Shown: positions 26,581-37,256, counted from the first letter of the stretch. The stretch is DNA of 64,000 nucleotides from Rouxiella badensis (GCA_026967495.1 CP114060.1:3162001-3226000); one strand, 5' to 3'. Notes: a model not told the origin generated them from the letters alone. Made by a program: numbers and translations.

Positions 26581-29500
26581 GTGCCTTTACCTCCTGACCC
26601 GAGCGATCGGGCAAAGAATAATACGCCCAATATCGAGCGTATTTTCCCTAATGAGTATGTTTACGACGATATTACCCGGCGATATAAGCCGCTTTTTATC
26701 GCCGATTCGACCGATTTCACCCTCATCGATTTGGTCAAAGCGATGCTCGACGATGTTACCGTTGCCTGGTTGTGCAGCGATAAAGAGCAAATAATGCCCG
26801 TGCCGGTGCAACGCTTTTATGCCTGCGCCAATCTGGATATGCGCAATCAATCGCGCACGTGGGCGGTAAACGGTTATATAAATTATATTTTCCATCTTTT
26901 GAAAATAGAAAATATTTTCGATGAACAGGACGGTGGTGAACTCTATTATTTACTTAAACGCTTTGGTTATATTGATGCCGCGCTAAGTTTTGAACTAAAA
27001 CGTTTTATAAAAATAAAATCCGGCAGTGATTATATCGATAAACGTCTTGCTGATATAATAGCAATCCTGGCCTTCCCCTTTCACCTGTTAAAAAACAAGG
27101 CCTATCACACTCATGAAATGCGCGGCTGGAAGTTGATGTTGGGTCTGCTGATTGAGCAATATTTTCCGCAGGAAAAAAGGGGTAAGCCGCTGGAGCGATG
27201 TAATGAATTTATTTATCTCATTACCGACGTTTCCGTTACACCCGCCGACAGGAAAAAGTTCAGGTCTATGCTGACCCACCCTCCGCTGAGTTTTGTTGTC
27301 CAGCTGATGGCGCAGGACTTGCTGCATGAGCGACTCAGTGAAAACAACCTCGAGCGGGTTATCGAGCTACTGTCTACATTTCACCTGATAGACAAGCAGC
27401 GAACCCAGGCGCTGAAGCTGAGCAGTCACGTGGTGGTCGAACAAATTTATGCCTTTTATAAAGACGACAATACGCTTGCCAAGAATGACCGGATAAACAT
27501 TATTCGTGACTCACTGATTTCGTCGGTTGAATTAACGCTGAGGTTTATTATCGATAACTGGTTTAATCAGTCACGAAAAGGACAGGTAAAAGTCGGTATT
27601 CAAATTATCATTCTCAACTGCTGGATAAAGGGGCTGCTCGCAGCCTGAGCAATAATAATCTTTTTCAGGGGGCGTAGTTTCCTTTGAGTTCAATACCAGT
27701 AAATACCTGTTTTTTATCGATGACTCCGGTTCGTGCTCTTTCCTGGGGCCAAATGAAAGCGAGGCCCGCGCCGATATGCTGAATAATAAAAAGTTCTTCA
27801 AGGAAGGGGATATTAAAAGCGCCTTTCTCGAGAAGACGGGATATGAGTTTGAGCAGATTGACGGTGGTCTCGATCTTTCGTTCAGCGAGCTGGGTAGCTT
27901 TATTGTCGATGATGATTTCTCTGAGGCAGCGACCTGTTTTGTCGACCGCATTGCCTTTAGCAGCGCCCGTAAGAACAAGCTGATTGGCAGCACCTTTTTG
28001 ACCCGTATGGAGGACTGGGCAAGAGATATCTCTCTGGCGTCGTTTATCCCGCTGTGGGGATGTTACGACGGGTTCCGCTCCCCATCTTATGATAACGTTG
28101 AAAAAAATATCGTGTGTAGCTTTGAGGCGCCCACGCTCTCCCTGGTGGCAAAGAAGGGCGTCGAGCTGACGAAAACCGTTAAAAGTCTCTTCTCATTTCG
28201 GCCACAGGATCTGTTTTCCGAAGCCACCGACACGCTGTCTTCTTCACGGACGTTATTTATGTCTCCGGCACGTGGAATAACTCTCTCTAGCGAAGTACCC
28301 ACCGAAATATTCACCGCCAAAGACACCTCTGCGGCGATGCATACTATTGCCCGGCTGCACGGTTCGAGCATCGAGTCATTTTCCACCTATGCTACGGCCG
28401 AGCAACCGGTCTATTATTTCGGCAGCGCGCGACCTATCGTCTTACACACTTCAGACTCTTTCACTCTGCCGATTAATTCATTGGAAATCTCAGCCAGCAT
28501 GGGTGACCTTGCGAGCACCTTTTCCTCTTTTAGCGGCAGAGTCAGCCTGAACTCTCAACTTATATATTCTGACGACGGCGAGCCTCTTGCCTTTGAAGAT
28601 GACATTAGGCGATTTCTGGATATTGTGGTGGATAGAAGAAGAGAACATCAGCGGCAATCAATACAGGCAACCTTGGCTATTGTCGAAGAGCTTTCCAACA
28701 TTTTTCTGGCCAATATTCCAGGTATGATAACCCGAAAAGTCGGTGCTAAAGCCTTCGCGTATTCGCTGTTGATGGTGGCGACGCTGGAAGTCATTAAAGC
28801 CTCTATTCTGGCGTGGTATAACGAAGATAAACACGGGGGCTATCAGGACACTAACGTCGTCGATTTCCAATTGAAATTCATCGATAAAATCAAGATGCAG
28901 TTGGCGATGAATATCAGTAGCGGAGAGGGGCGTCACGACCAGCCTCGGCTTATCGAGCGCAGCATCCCGCTCAGTGAGGAGGAGACCCGCGAGGTCATTC
29001 GCCAAGGGGTGGTGCCGTTGCCCGTCGAGGAGAGAATTAACACCCGGCGCTATGCCTCGGTTTCGGCGCTGGCATATGAATTTAATCAAAGTGTTATGGA
29101 CATTTTACTCCTCGGGCTACCTTTACCGAGGGAGCCAATGCGGGCAATGTCGCTGACGCAGTCGACCGATAATAGCCTGAGCCTGCCCTCCAGGCTTTAT
29201 TTCAAAACGCTTTCCCTTGAGCCGGAAAACTTTCTCGCTTTACTAACCTATAGGTACGGGACTCGATTATGTCCTTGATGACGTCCCGGTGAGTTGCGTC
29301 TCCTGTTTAAAAGGCCCCGGCAAGAGGCAGGAATATATCCGACTCGCCGACGCGCTGGTGAAGTACAAAAATACCCCGGCAGTTATCCGTTATCCGGCAT
29401 TAATAAACCGACAGTTGCAGCAGGCGCTTGAGGAATATCGCCATGCCAGAGTGGCAGACTATGTGCGGGAATATAATCGCGTTCATGCTCTGCAATATTT

Positions 29501-30403
29501 ACGGCTGGGTGAGCAACAGTATCTTAATGCCGACTATGCACAGTTACGGGAATATCTGTTTACCAGAAAAAAGGTTGAGCTGGCGGACCTTGAGATTACG
29601 CAGATAGATTTTCAGCCTTTTCGCGTATGGAGCGGCAAATTTACCGAACTCTGTGAGAGAGTCATACCGACGGAGAAAGCCAGGCCTTTCATTACGCTGT
29701 TGCCGGAGAATATTCCCGCGGATGTGGCACTGATGCTACATCAATACCTGCACGCCACGCCCGAACAGCGACTGGGGGAGCGAGCATCCTGCATCGCGCA
29801 AAATCGTCAGTCTGGCTTAGGTATCGGGATAGTCAAGTCGGCGGTCACGCCTTACTACACCTTACCGGCGGCGCTTTTTTCACCAGTCGGCTGCTGCGTT
29901 ACGGTTTGGCGCGAAAGGATTGGGAAGCCTTAACCTTCGAGTTTTCCAGTAACGGACAGGTCGAGCGCGTGTCCCTGATGGCGGTATTGGCCGGTCGGCT
30001 GCACGTCTACCTGAAAAGTCAGCCGCTGCTGCGCGGTAATAAGATGCTGCGCAGAGAGATTGCCGGTTATTGTCGGGCAAACACGGCATTACAGGGAGAA
30101 GAACGGCAAAACATTGAACTGTATTACGCTATTTACCGGCGTGACGCGGTGTATCTGGCGCAGACGGATGAATTTATTCGCCGCATTGCGCAGCGTTATG
30201 GCGTCGAGGAGACCCTCACCCAAGCGGCCGAGGTGTTGATGATTGATGCCTACGGCAGCCAGCGTAAAACGCTGCTGGCAGCGCTGGACGATAAAACCGA
30301 CAACGCGATCATCGGTTATCCGGTCGACTGGCCCGCAGAGGCGCGCAATGAGTTGGACGTGTATCGCGATGTGCGTTTTGGAAATCTTATCGCCTGGCCG
30401 TAG
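26581..30403 (+). CDS. Large unrecognised protein (about 1274 aa; four frameshifts), possible toxin-like
   Basis: Visible as four broken frames that join into one. GTG 26581 follows GAGGG at 26566-26570. Repairs are one A at A4 27576-27579, one G at G5 27668-27672 (joining LSNNNLFQ to GGVVSFEFNTSKYLFF), loss of A in GGGACTC 29258-29264 (TYRYGLDYVLDDVPVSC), and one G at G5 29775-29779 (QRLGGASILHRAKSSVWLR). The net change gives exactly 1275 codons. There is no signal peptide. The N-terminal third is AT-rich and helical. Near residue 480 a stretch DISLASFIPLWGCYDGF is followed by hydrophobic segments, and GAKAFAYSLLMVATLEVIKA lies at about 720. The plan loosely recalls very large dermonecrotic-type toxins of plant-associated bacteria, but I see no diagnostic motif, so function is unassigned. 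Confidence 0.65.
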
Positions 30404-30416
30404 CCATTAATGGGAA

Positions 30417-30443
30417 GGCAGGGCGCAAGAAATGCACCCTGCC
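30417..30443. terminator. Hairpin between convergent genes
   Basis: Perfect 7-bp stem GGCAGGG / CCCTGCC (30417-30423, 30437-30443) with a 13-nt loop, 13 bp after the large gene's stop and 10 bp before the ydeP-like stop. No clear T tract, so the terminator role is tentative and could serve both directions. Confidence 0.5.
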
Positions 30444-30453
30444 AAACAGTCAA

Positions 30454-32760
30454 TCAGGCAATACGACGCGTATCGGCCACCGCCTCACAGCGACGGATAG
30501 CCACAGGAATCGATTTAGAGGTTGGGGTATGAGTCTGATCGCCGAAGCTCGACAGCGGCACCAGCGGATTGGTTTCAGGGTAATAGGCCGCCAGATTCCC
30601 GCGTGGGATGTCGTAGCTGACCAGCTTGAAACCGCTTACCTTTCTCTCAATGCCGTCATTCCACAGCGTTTCAATTTCAACCAGCTCACCGTCTTCCAGG
30701 CCTAAGTCAGCCAGGTCCTGAGGGTGGATGAACAACACTTCGCGCTGACCATAAACGCCGCGATAACGGTCATCGAGGCCGTAAATAGTGGTGTTGTACT
30801 GGTCGTGCGAACGCAGCGTTTGCAACGTAAACGGCGCGTCGTCATTTTCCATCGGGATCACGCGCTCCGGCAGCGGTGCGGCGCTGAAGTTGGCCTTCCC
30901 GGTTGGGGTATTGAAGGTCAATTCTGCGGCAGCGTTACCCAGGTAGAATCCCCCTTGATGTCGCAGCGTTTGTTGAAGTCCTTAAAGCCTGGGATAGTCG
31001 CTTCGATGTGGTCACGGATCAGGTTGTAATCATCCGCGAGCGCCATCCAGTCCAGATAACGTTTACCGAGCACCGCGTCGGCGATACCACAGACAATCGC
31101 GGTTTCAGAGCGCTGTTCGCTCGACAACGGCACGCCGACGCCTTCAGAAGCGTGGACCATGCTGAACGAGTCCTCAACGGTGATAAACTGTGAACCGGTG
31201 GCCTGCATGTCCAGCTCTGTGCGCCCCAGAGTGGGGAGAATCAGTGCTTCGCGGCCAGGTGTCAGGTGGCTTCGGTTCAGCTTTGTGCTTATCTGAACCG
31301 TTAAATCACAGTTGCTCAGCGCCTGCTCGGTGCGTGGCGTATCCGGCGCCGCAGCGGCCAGATTGCCACCCAGCGCGATAAGCACTTTGACTTCGCCGCG
31401 CAGCATCGCCTCGAGTGCCTCAACGGTGTTGTGGCCAGGCTCACGCGGTGGGGTAAATTTGAAATGACGCTCAAGGCTGTCGAGCAGCGGTTTTGGCGCT
31501 TTCTCGTCAATGCCCATGGTGCGGTTGCCCTGCACGTTACTGTGACCACGAACCGGACACAGGCCAGCGCCCGGTTTGCCCAGCTGGCCGAACAGCAACT
31601 GTAGGTTGGTGATTTCGCGCACCGTCGGCACGGAGTGTTTGTGCTGTGTAACACCCATCGCCCAGGTACAAATCACCCGTTCAGCCTTCATATAGATGTT
31701 GGCGGCTTCGCGGATCTCGAACTCTGTCAGGCCAGACTGGTGGGTAATTTGCTCCCAGGTAGTCTGATCGACGATATCCAGGTATTCATCCACGCCGTGG
31801 CAGTTTTTCTCGATGAAGTCTTCGTCAAATAATGAAGCTTCGCCGGAGGCAATACGCTGGCGGTGTTCTTGTAGCAATACCTTGACCATACCGCGAATCG
31901 CGGCCATGTCACCGCCGAGATTCGGCTGGTAATAGGCAGAGCTGATGCGGCCCGCTTTGGGGGTCACGACTTCGAGCGGTTTCTGCGGATCGGCAAAACG
32001 TTCCAGCCCGCGCTCGCGCAGAGTGTTAAAACTCACGACCTTGGCACCGCGATCGGCGGCGTGACGCAGGCTGTGCAGCATACGTGGATGGTTGGTGCCC
32101 GGGTTCTGGCCGAAAACGAAAATCGCATCCGCCTTGTCGAAATCGTCCAGACGAATCGTGCCTTTACCGACGCCGATGCTCTGCTTGAGGCCGACACCGC
32201 TTGCTTCGTGACACATATTGGAGCAGTCAGGGAAGTTGTTGGTGCCGAACATACGACCAAATACCTGATACAGGTAAGAAGCTTCGTTGCTGGCGCGACC
32301 GGAGGTGTAGAAATCAGCCTGATTAGGATCCTCGAGTCACCTTAAGGTGGCTGGCAATCAGGGAGAAGGCGGCATCCCACGAAATAGGCTCATAGCGGTC
32401 GGTGGTGCGGTTGTAGCGCATCGGGTGGGTGAGGCGACCTTGATATTCAAGGAAATAGTCGCTTTGCTCACGCAGTTTTGCCACGCTGTGCTGTGCGAAA
32501 AACTCAGGCTCTACCGCTTTACGGGTGGCTTCCCAGCTTACCGCCTTGGCGCCGTTTTCGCAGAAGCTGAAGGTGCTGTGGTTATCGTCGCCCCAGGCAC
32601 AGCCTGGGCAGTCGAATCCACGACCTTTATTAACACGCATCAGGTTACGCAGGTTGGAAAGCACTTTTTTACTGTCGAAAACGTAACGGGTGGTAGCTTC
32701 CAATGAACCCCAACCGCCCGCCGCGCCGGTATAAGGTTTTATCTCGGATTTGAATTTCAT
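30454..32760 (-). CDS. ydeP: FdhF/YdeP-family molybdopterin oxidoreductase (two frameshifts)
   Basis: Molybdopterin-guanine-dinucleotide oxidoreductase of the YdeP type (acid-resistance associated in E. coli, reaction unknown), 768 aa after repair. The N-terminus has GAAGGWGSLEATTRYV and CPGCAWGDD. DFYTSGRASNEASYLYQ, NMCHEASGVGLKQSIGVGKG and VFGQNPGTNHPRML are typical family motifs. Two indels break it: GAGTCAC at 32334-32340 (removing one base gives HLKVLEDPNQADFYTSGR) and C5 at 30950-30954 (adding one base gives IKGGFYLGNAAAELTFNTP). There is no Tat signal, so it is cytoplasmic. It is divergent from dacD. Confidence 0.9.
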
Positions 32761-33083
32761 TTTAGGTCTTCGCAGGTGTGTGTGGGTTAATCTGTTAAAA
32801 GAGATTTATCTGGAATGTTAATTTTATGTCACAACTTTATTAGGGATAATGCTTTACGTCTAATTGAATGTTGTAATTGTGGGATAGAGCGCATTGATGA
32901 CGGCCCAAAATTTGGAAATTGTAAGCAAATGGTTTCATTGTGAAACTTTCAGCAAAAGTCTTGTTGTTTAGCTTCTGCGTGAATTGATGCACCCTATGCC
33001 GCCAATGGGTTGTTTTAACCTTGTGCGGCTTTCCCAATGACTGGGTTTCGGCTGACTTCAAAAGTGCGTTTGAGGATGATTAA
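32761..33083. promoter_or_regulatory. ydeP-dacD divergent intergenic region with an inverted repeat
   Basis: A 323-bp AT-rich spacer carrying both divergent promoters. A perfect inverted repeat GTTTCA-ttg-TGAAAC lies at 32932-32946, about 140 bp before dacD and 170 bp before ydeP. It could be an operator for an unknown regulator. No gene is seen here. Confidence 0.45.
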
Positions 33084-34253
33084 GTGAAGCGTTTAGTATT
33101 GAGTATTTTGTCCGGTGTAATCTGTGTTTCTGCTAGCAATGCGTGGGCCGTAGCACCGATCGATTTTCAGGTAGTGCCACCCAGCATTGATGCTGCTTCT
33201 TATGTTCTTATGGATTACGCTACCGGCGATGTACTGGCTTCCGGAAATCCTGACGAGCGCCGCAACCCTGCCAGCCTGACAAAATTGATGACAGGATATG
33301 TCATCGACCGTGCGCTGGATCAGCATAAAATCACCATGGATGACGTGGTGACTGTGCCTCAGGAAGCCTGGGTCGCAGGCAACAAAGTGCTGGCCGGTTC
33401 TTCACTGATGTTCCTCAAACCTGGCGACCGCGTGACCGTGCGTAACCTAATTCAGGGCATTATCATCGATTCTGGTAACGACGCCTGCGTGGCCATGGCT
33501 GACTATGTTGCCGGTAGCCAGGACGCATTCGTTGGCATGATGAACCAGTACGTACAAAAACTCGGCCTGACTAACTCACACTTCGAGACCGTACACGGTC
33601 TGGATGCGCCAGGTCAGTACACCACGTCATACGACCTTGCTAAGCTTTCGCGCGCGATTATCGGCGGTGAGCCTGAGGAATATCATATGTATGACGAGAA
33701 GACGCTTACCTATGACAACATTACTCAGAACAACCGTAACGGCCTGCTGTGGGATAAAAATCTCAACGTTGATGGTCTGAAGACCGGTCACACCGAAACG
33801 GCGGGCTTCAACATTATCGCGTCTGCGACAGAAGGCAATCGCCGTCTGATTGCGGTGGTAATGGGAGGCAAAAGCTCAAAAGGTCGTGAAGAGCAGGCGC
33901 GTAAGCTGCTGACCTGGGGCTTCCGTGAATTTACCAGCATGCAGGTATTCAAAGCGGGCCAGAGCGTTTCGACCGAGAAGGTGTGGTTCGGTGATAAACC
34001 GCAGATTAAGGTGGGTAGCCTTGACGACGTATACCTGAACATTCCGCAGGCAGACAGTGAAAAAGTGAAGGCGCAGTACGTCTTGAACAATCAGCAGATT
34101 GATGCACCGCTGACCAAAGGTCAGGACGTGGGAACCATTAATATTGTGGATAACGGTAAAGTGATTAAAACTGTGCCACTGGTTGCGCTCGAAGACTTGC
34201 CGAAGGGTGGCATTGTTAGCCGCGCTATCGATTACATCAAACTGAAAATCTAG
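33084..34253 (+). CDS. dacD: D-alanyl-D-alanine carboxypeptidase (PBP6b)
   Basis: Periplasmic low-molecular-mass penicillin-binding protein that trims the terminal D-Ala of peptidoglycan pentapeptides; 389 aa (E. coli DacD 388). GTG 33084 follows TGAGGA. Signal peptide of about 22 residues (ending SNAWA). The active-site motifs are S64-L-T-K67, S130-G-N132 and K233-T-G235. The C-terminal domain ends with an amphipathic membrane anchor IVSRAIDYIKLKI. HFETVHGLDAPGQ and NGLLWDKNLNVDGLKTGHT match DacD more closely than DacA/DacC. Confidence 0.93.
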   Translation: MKRLVLSILSGVICVSASNAWAVAPIDFQVVPPSIDAASYVLMDYATGDVLASGNPDERRNPASLTKLMTGYVIDRALDQHKITMDDVVTVPQEAWVAGNKVLAGSSLMFLKPGDRVTVRNLIQGIIIDSGNDACVAMADYVAGSQDAFVGMMNQYVQKLGLTNSHFETVHGLDAPGQYTTSYDLAKLSRAIIGGEPEEYHMYDEKTLTYDNITQNNRNGLLWDKNLNVDGLKTGHTETAGFNIIASATEGNRRLIAVVMGGKSSKGREEQARKLLTWGFREFTSMQVFKAGQSVSTEKVWFGDKPQIKVGSLDDVYLNIPQADSEKVKAQYVLNNQQIDAPLTKGQDVGTINIVDNGKVIKTVPLVALEDLPKGGIVSRAIDYIKLKI

Positions 34254-34282
34254 TTTCACGCCGAGTCAGTGATTGACTCACC

Positions 34283-34318
34283 GCGTAACAATCTGTCCTC
34301 ACGGGCAGGTTGTTACGC
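34283..34318. terminator. Hairpin after dacD
   Basis: GCGTAACAA..CTG pairs with CAG..TTGTTACGC (34283-34295 and 34306-34318) with one internal mismatch and a 10-nt loop, in the convergent spacer after dacD. No T run follows on the plus strand, so termination is likely but not certain. Confidence 0.55.
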
Positions 34319-34333
34319 CATCCTCGCTTTATA

Positions 34334-34744
34334 TCAGTGGTCTTTACAACCGACGTCCTTTAATGCCGCGACCAGCCAAGGTAATGCAGGCTGCTGCCAC
34401 TGTTCTACGCCGCTAATTTTGTGATTCACCTTATCCAAAATCTGTCGATAGGTGACGGCAGGGCACGTGCCGTTTCCGTTGTTCGTCGCCGACTGAACTG
34501 CCGCCATCATAAAACCGTTGCAGATGAGACGCTGCCCCTCTTGAGCCTTGGTTCCATCGTAGGTTGCGCCATTTTTACACTGGCGATAGATATCGGCTAT
34601 GGTAGGCGAGGACGTAGCAGCCCGTTGCTCTCCCTGCGGAACGACAATCGCATTATCAAGCGCATCGCTGGCGTACACAGCCGGGAGCGACGCAAAAAAT
34701 AATACCGTTGTGCTGCAAACAAAACGCCTTAAGTTTGGAGTCAT
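34334..34744 (-). CDS. Small secreted Cys-containing protein, Rap1a/Tai-like
   Basis: About 136 aa from ATG 34744 (a GTG at 34753 is an alternative). Signal peptide MTPNLRRFVCSTTVLFFASL ending AVYA. The mature part has IYRQCKNGA, RLICNGFMMAAVQSA, GTCPAVTYRQILDKV and a C-terminal LVAALKDVGCK. The spacing of the cysteines and the CNGFM..AV / CP..T..Q / L..AL...C pattern recalls Rap1a/Tai-type T6SS immunity proteins. No effector or T6SS gene is adjacent, so the immunity role is only a suggestion. Confidence 0.6.
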   Translation of the reverse strand: MTPNLRRFVCSTTVLFFASLPAVYASDALDNAIVVPQGEQRAATSSPTIADIYRQCKNGATYDGTKAQEGQRLICNGFMMAAVQSATNNGNGTCPAVTYRQILDKVNHKISGVEQWQQPALPWLVAALKDVGCKDH

Positions 34745-34753
34745 ATCAAGCAC

Positions 34754-35073
34754 TTTTTAGAAAGAATAATCAAACTTTACGCGATTGTTAGATTAAGTAA
34801 AGATTGAGAACATACTTATCAACTCAAAATGTCCTGATTTCAGGCCCATTGGTTAAATTTTGACAGATTATAGAATCAGGGTTGTTATTGAACATTTGTC
34901 CGCTGCGAATAGCAGCGCAAGAAGCGCGTAAAATTGCGTCATCTCTTAATGGGGCAGTTTGTGGCAGGAAAAGGCGTCAGCGACCAGGATGGATATCGAC
35001 CGGAATTGTGGCAATGGCGGTAATGACGAGGTTTATAACTCTGCGCTTTGGCCATCACTCAGCGAGCGTCAAT
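34754..35073. other. Intergenic stretch with no recognised gene
   Basis: A 320-bp spacer between two minus-strand genes. The first 100 bp are AT-rich and would hold the promoter of the secreted protein at 34744. A plus-strand frame entering at 34882 runs through the downstream terminator and antisense to the lipoprotein gene; it has no support. Confidence 0.5.
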
Positions 35074-35106
35074 AAAAAAGGCACCCTGGGCTATTTCCAC
35101 GGTGCC
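35074..35106 (-). terminator. Terminator of the YgdI/YgdR-like lipoprotein gene
   Basis: On the minus strand GGCACC / GGTGCC (6 bp, 15-nt loop) is followed by TTTTTTAT. It starts 16 bp after the lipoprotein stop at 35122. Confidence 0.8.
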
Positions 35107-35121
35107 ATTGAGATTGCGCAA

Positions 35122-35349
35122 TTAATTAGGCAGCGCGGAGATTTCTTTCACGTCGGCCTTATTTATCTGCTGTTTGGTGCCCCAGGCATCGGTATATCCG
35201 ATCAACCCGGTACTGGCTTCAACAGGTTTACCGTCACTGATAATAGTGCGGGCGTCATTGGTATGGATTGCATAGCTCGTGCGTGTGCATCCAGTCAGAG
35301 CAACGGCAGATAGTAAAGCGGCGATTGAAATAACAATAACCTTTTTCAT
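35122..35349 (-). CDS. YgdI/YgdR-family small lipoprotein
   Basis: A 75-aa outer-membrane-type lipoprotein. The lipobox is LTGC (about residues 18-21) and the single domain contains YAIHTNDARTIISDGKP and DAWGTKQQINKADVKEI, the conserved YgdI/YgdR core. AAGGAAA precedes ATG 35349, and its own terminator follows. The function of the family is unknown. Confidence 0.9.
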   Translation of the reverse strand: MKKVIVISIAALLSAVALTGCTRTSYAIHTNDARTIISDGKPVEASTGLIGYTDAWGTKQQINKADVKEISALPN

Positions 35350-35709
35350 CTGAATTTCCTTTTGTCAGCTATCAACGTCCACTCATTGTTTCTCTTGAGT
35401 GGGTGGGTAATTCAATTCTAGACCGTTAAGAATAAAGAGAGATAAAAGTTTGCCTACCCACATCACAAAGTGAGTTATAAAGGTCGATAAAATGCGCATT
35501 GAGCCATAAAAACTGTTTCTGGCATCGAAACAGTGTAAATCGGTCGTTAGGGGGAGTGACCCTGTTAACCGCCTCCGCTATGATTAACGCTATAGTGCGA
35601 AGAACATAAAAGATTCCTGTGGTCGGTTTTTTCGAATCAGTACTTCTACAAGTATATAAATTCTTAATGACCGCAGCGCCTCCCAATTAACTTACTGAAA
35701 ATAAAGCCT
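35350..35709. other. Intergenic stretch upstream of a LysR gene
   Basis: A 360-bp spacer holding divergent promoters for the lipoprotein and the LysR gene. An 86-codon minus-strand frame (35426-35686) lacks a ribosome binding site and family resemblance. I see no further feature. Confidence 0.5.
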
Positions 35710-36631
35710 TTGGACATTAAGCAACTTATCTATTTGTGTAATCTTGAGCGCGAAAAACATTTCGGCCGCGCCGCCGAGGCGAGTTTTGTCAGTCAGCCGA
35801 CCCTGTCGATGCGGCTGAAGAATCTCGAGAAAGAGACTCGATCTCAATTTAATTAACCGTGGCAACAACTTCGAGGGCTTTACCGCCGAAGGCTTGCGGG
35901 TGCTGAGCTGGGCACGTGAGATTGTCTCGGTCTATGAAGGCCTCAAGCTTGAGGTCGCCTCGTTGAAGCAGGGCCTGAGCGGTACGCTGCGCATCGGCGT
36001 GATGCCGCAGTGCAGCCTGTCGCTAGCGGCGCTGCTGAAGGGAATAGGCCAGGAGCATTCCGGACTTGAGTATCGGGTCTCTGAGGTCAGCGCCGATCAA
36101 CTGATCGAGGCACTCAGCAGCCATTCGGTGGATATTGGCATCGGTTTCTTCGAGTTTTCGACCCTCAACGAACTGCGTTTCCAGCTGTTTCCTCTGCACG
36201 ACGGCGGTGTAGACCTGGTTTATCATCCCGATCACTTCCCGCAGCTTAGCCCGCTCACCCAGCTGAGCGTGCAGCAGGTTGCGGAGCTGCCGCTGTGTCT
36301 GTCAGAGCCAAGCCGCTATTTCCGCCGCTATCTGGATAACTATTTCCGCACCAACGGACTGGAGCTGCATCCGATTCTGGAAAGCAGTTCTATCTTCCAG
36401 CTTATGCAGGGAGTCTTTGTCGGACTGGGGTGTGCGCTGGTGCCAAGAGGTCACTTGATTGACGAGATGACGCCAGCACTCAAGCGCTGCTCGCTGGATA
36501 TCGCGCCAATGAGTCGCCACGCCGCGCTGGTGGTTGCCGAGGCGGGAAGGGCAACGCCGTTGGCCCAGCACTTTTTTGGTGCCGCAAGCCGCTGGCTGGC
36601 TCAACAAGGTAACGCGAACGTCAGCAGATAA
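35710..36631 (+). CDS. LysR-family regulator (one frameshift)
   Basis: LysR transcription factor of 306 aa after repair. It begins at TTG 35710 (DIKQLIYLCNLEREKHFGRAAE), with helix-turn-helix SFVSQPTLSMRLKNLEKEL. The frame breaks inside the DNA-binding domain at GAGACTC (35833-35839). Removing the A restores GAGCTC and EKELDLNLINRGNNFEGFT. The effector domain starts SGTLRIGVMPQCSLSL, and the region around SSHSVDIGIGFF shows the usual fold. The start-codon choice is uncertain because no good Shine-Dalgarno site is present. The target is unknown; the neighbours give no catabolic context. Confidence 0.85.
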
Positions 36632-36701
36632 ATTTAACTTTTCTGCCCTGGGCCATTATCCGACGTATTCCTATTGCGATGCGTCGTCATTCGCGACAAG
36701 C

Positions 36702-36719
36702 TTATGTTGATCAACATAA
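36702..36719. promoter_or_regulatory. Perfect 18-bp palindrome upstream of the yjjA-like gene
   Basis: TTATGTTGATCAACATAA is a perfect palindrome centred about 45 bp before the start codon at 36756, a position where a dimeric regulator could bind. No known consensus matches with confidence. Confidence 0.55.
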
Positions 36720-36755
36720 AACGAATCTGTAATCGCAAAATGGATGGAGCAAATG

Positions 36756-37256
36756 ATGAAAGCATTTCGTAGCAGTATTTTGGCCCTGGCAGCCAGCGGA
36801 CTTCTGATTGCCGGAGGCGCACAGGCCAATAGCCTTCTCGGGTCTCTGTCGGATGCAGCGAATCAGCAACTGAGCGGAAGCGGCAACAGCACGCCCGCGA
36901 ACGGCACCTCGATGAGCCAGCTGACCTCTTTATTGAACGGCAGCGGAAATAACCTGACCTCGAAAAGCAGCACCAACGCGGCCGGTATCCTGCAATACTG
37001 TGTGCAAAATAACGTGCTCTCGGCAACCAATGCCACATCGGTTAAAGACAAATTGATGAATAAGTTGGGGATTGAGAACAGTACGGCGACACAAAAGGTC
37101 GATTATCAGGATGGGCTAAGCGGTATTTTGCATACCGGTAACGGTCAAAATCTGGATCTGAATAACCTCGGCGGCGGGGGATTCACTCAACTGAAAGAAA
37201 AGGTGAAAACCAAGGCCTGTAACGTGGTCCTCAAACAGGCGAAATCCTTCCTGTAA
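36756..37256 (+). CDS. YjjA-like secreted protein (DUF2501)
   Basis: About 166 aa with a signal peptide ending GGAQA. The start is taken at ATG 36756 with GGAG at 36746-36749; upstream in-frame ATGs at 36744 and 36753 are worse spaced. The mature protein shows the DUF2501 core: LTSLLNGSGNNLTS, NAAGILQYCVQNNVLS, VKDKLMNKLG, QDGLSGILHTGNGQNLDL and EKVKTKACNVVLKQAKSFL, matching E. coli YjjA. Periplasmic; function unknown. Confidence 0.88.
   Translation: MKAFRSSILALAASGLLIAGGAQANSLLGSLSDAANQQLSGSGNSTPANGTSMSQLTSLLNGSGNNLTSKSSTNAAGILQYCVQNNVLSATNATSVKDKLMNKLGIENSTATQKVDYQDGLSGILHTGNGQNLDLNNLGGGGFTQLKEKVKTKACNVVLKQAKSFL

Noticed and set aside
34882..35313. 143-codon plus-strand frame antisense to the YgdI/YgdR-like lipoprotein
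   Set aside because: It overlaps a well-supported lipoprotein gene and its terminator and has no motif.
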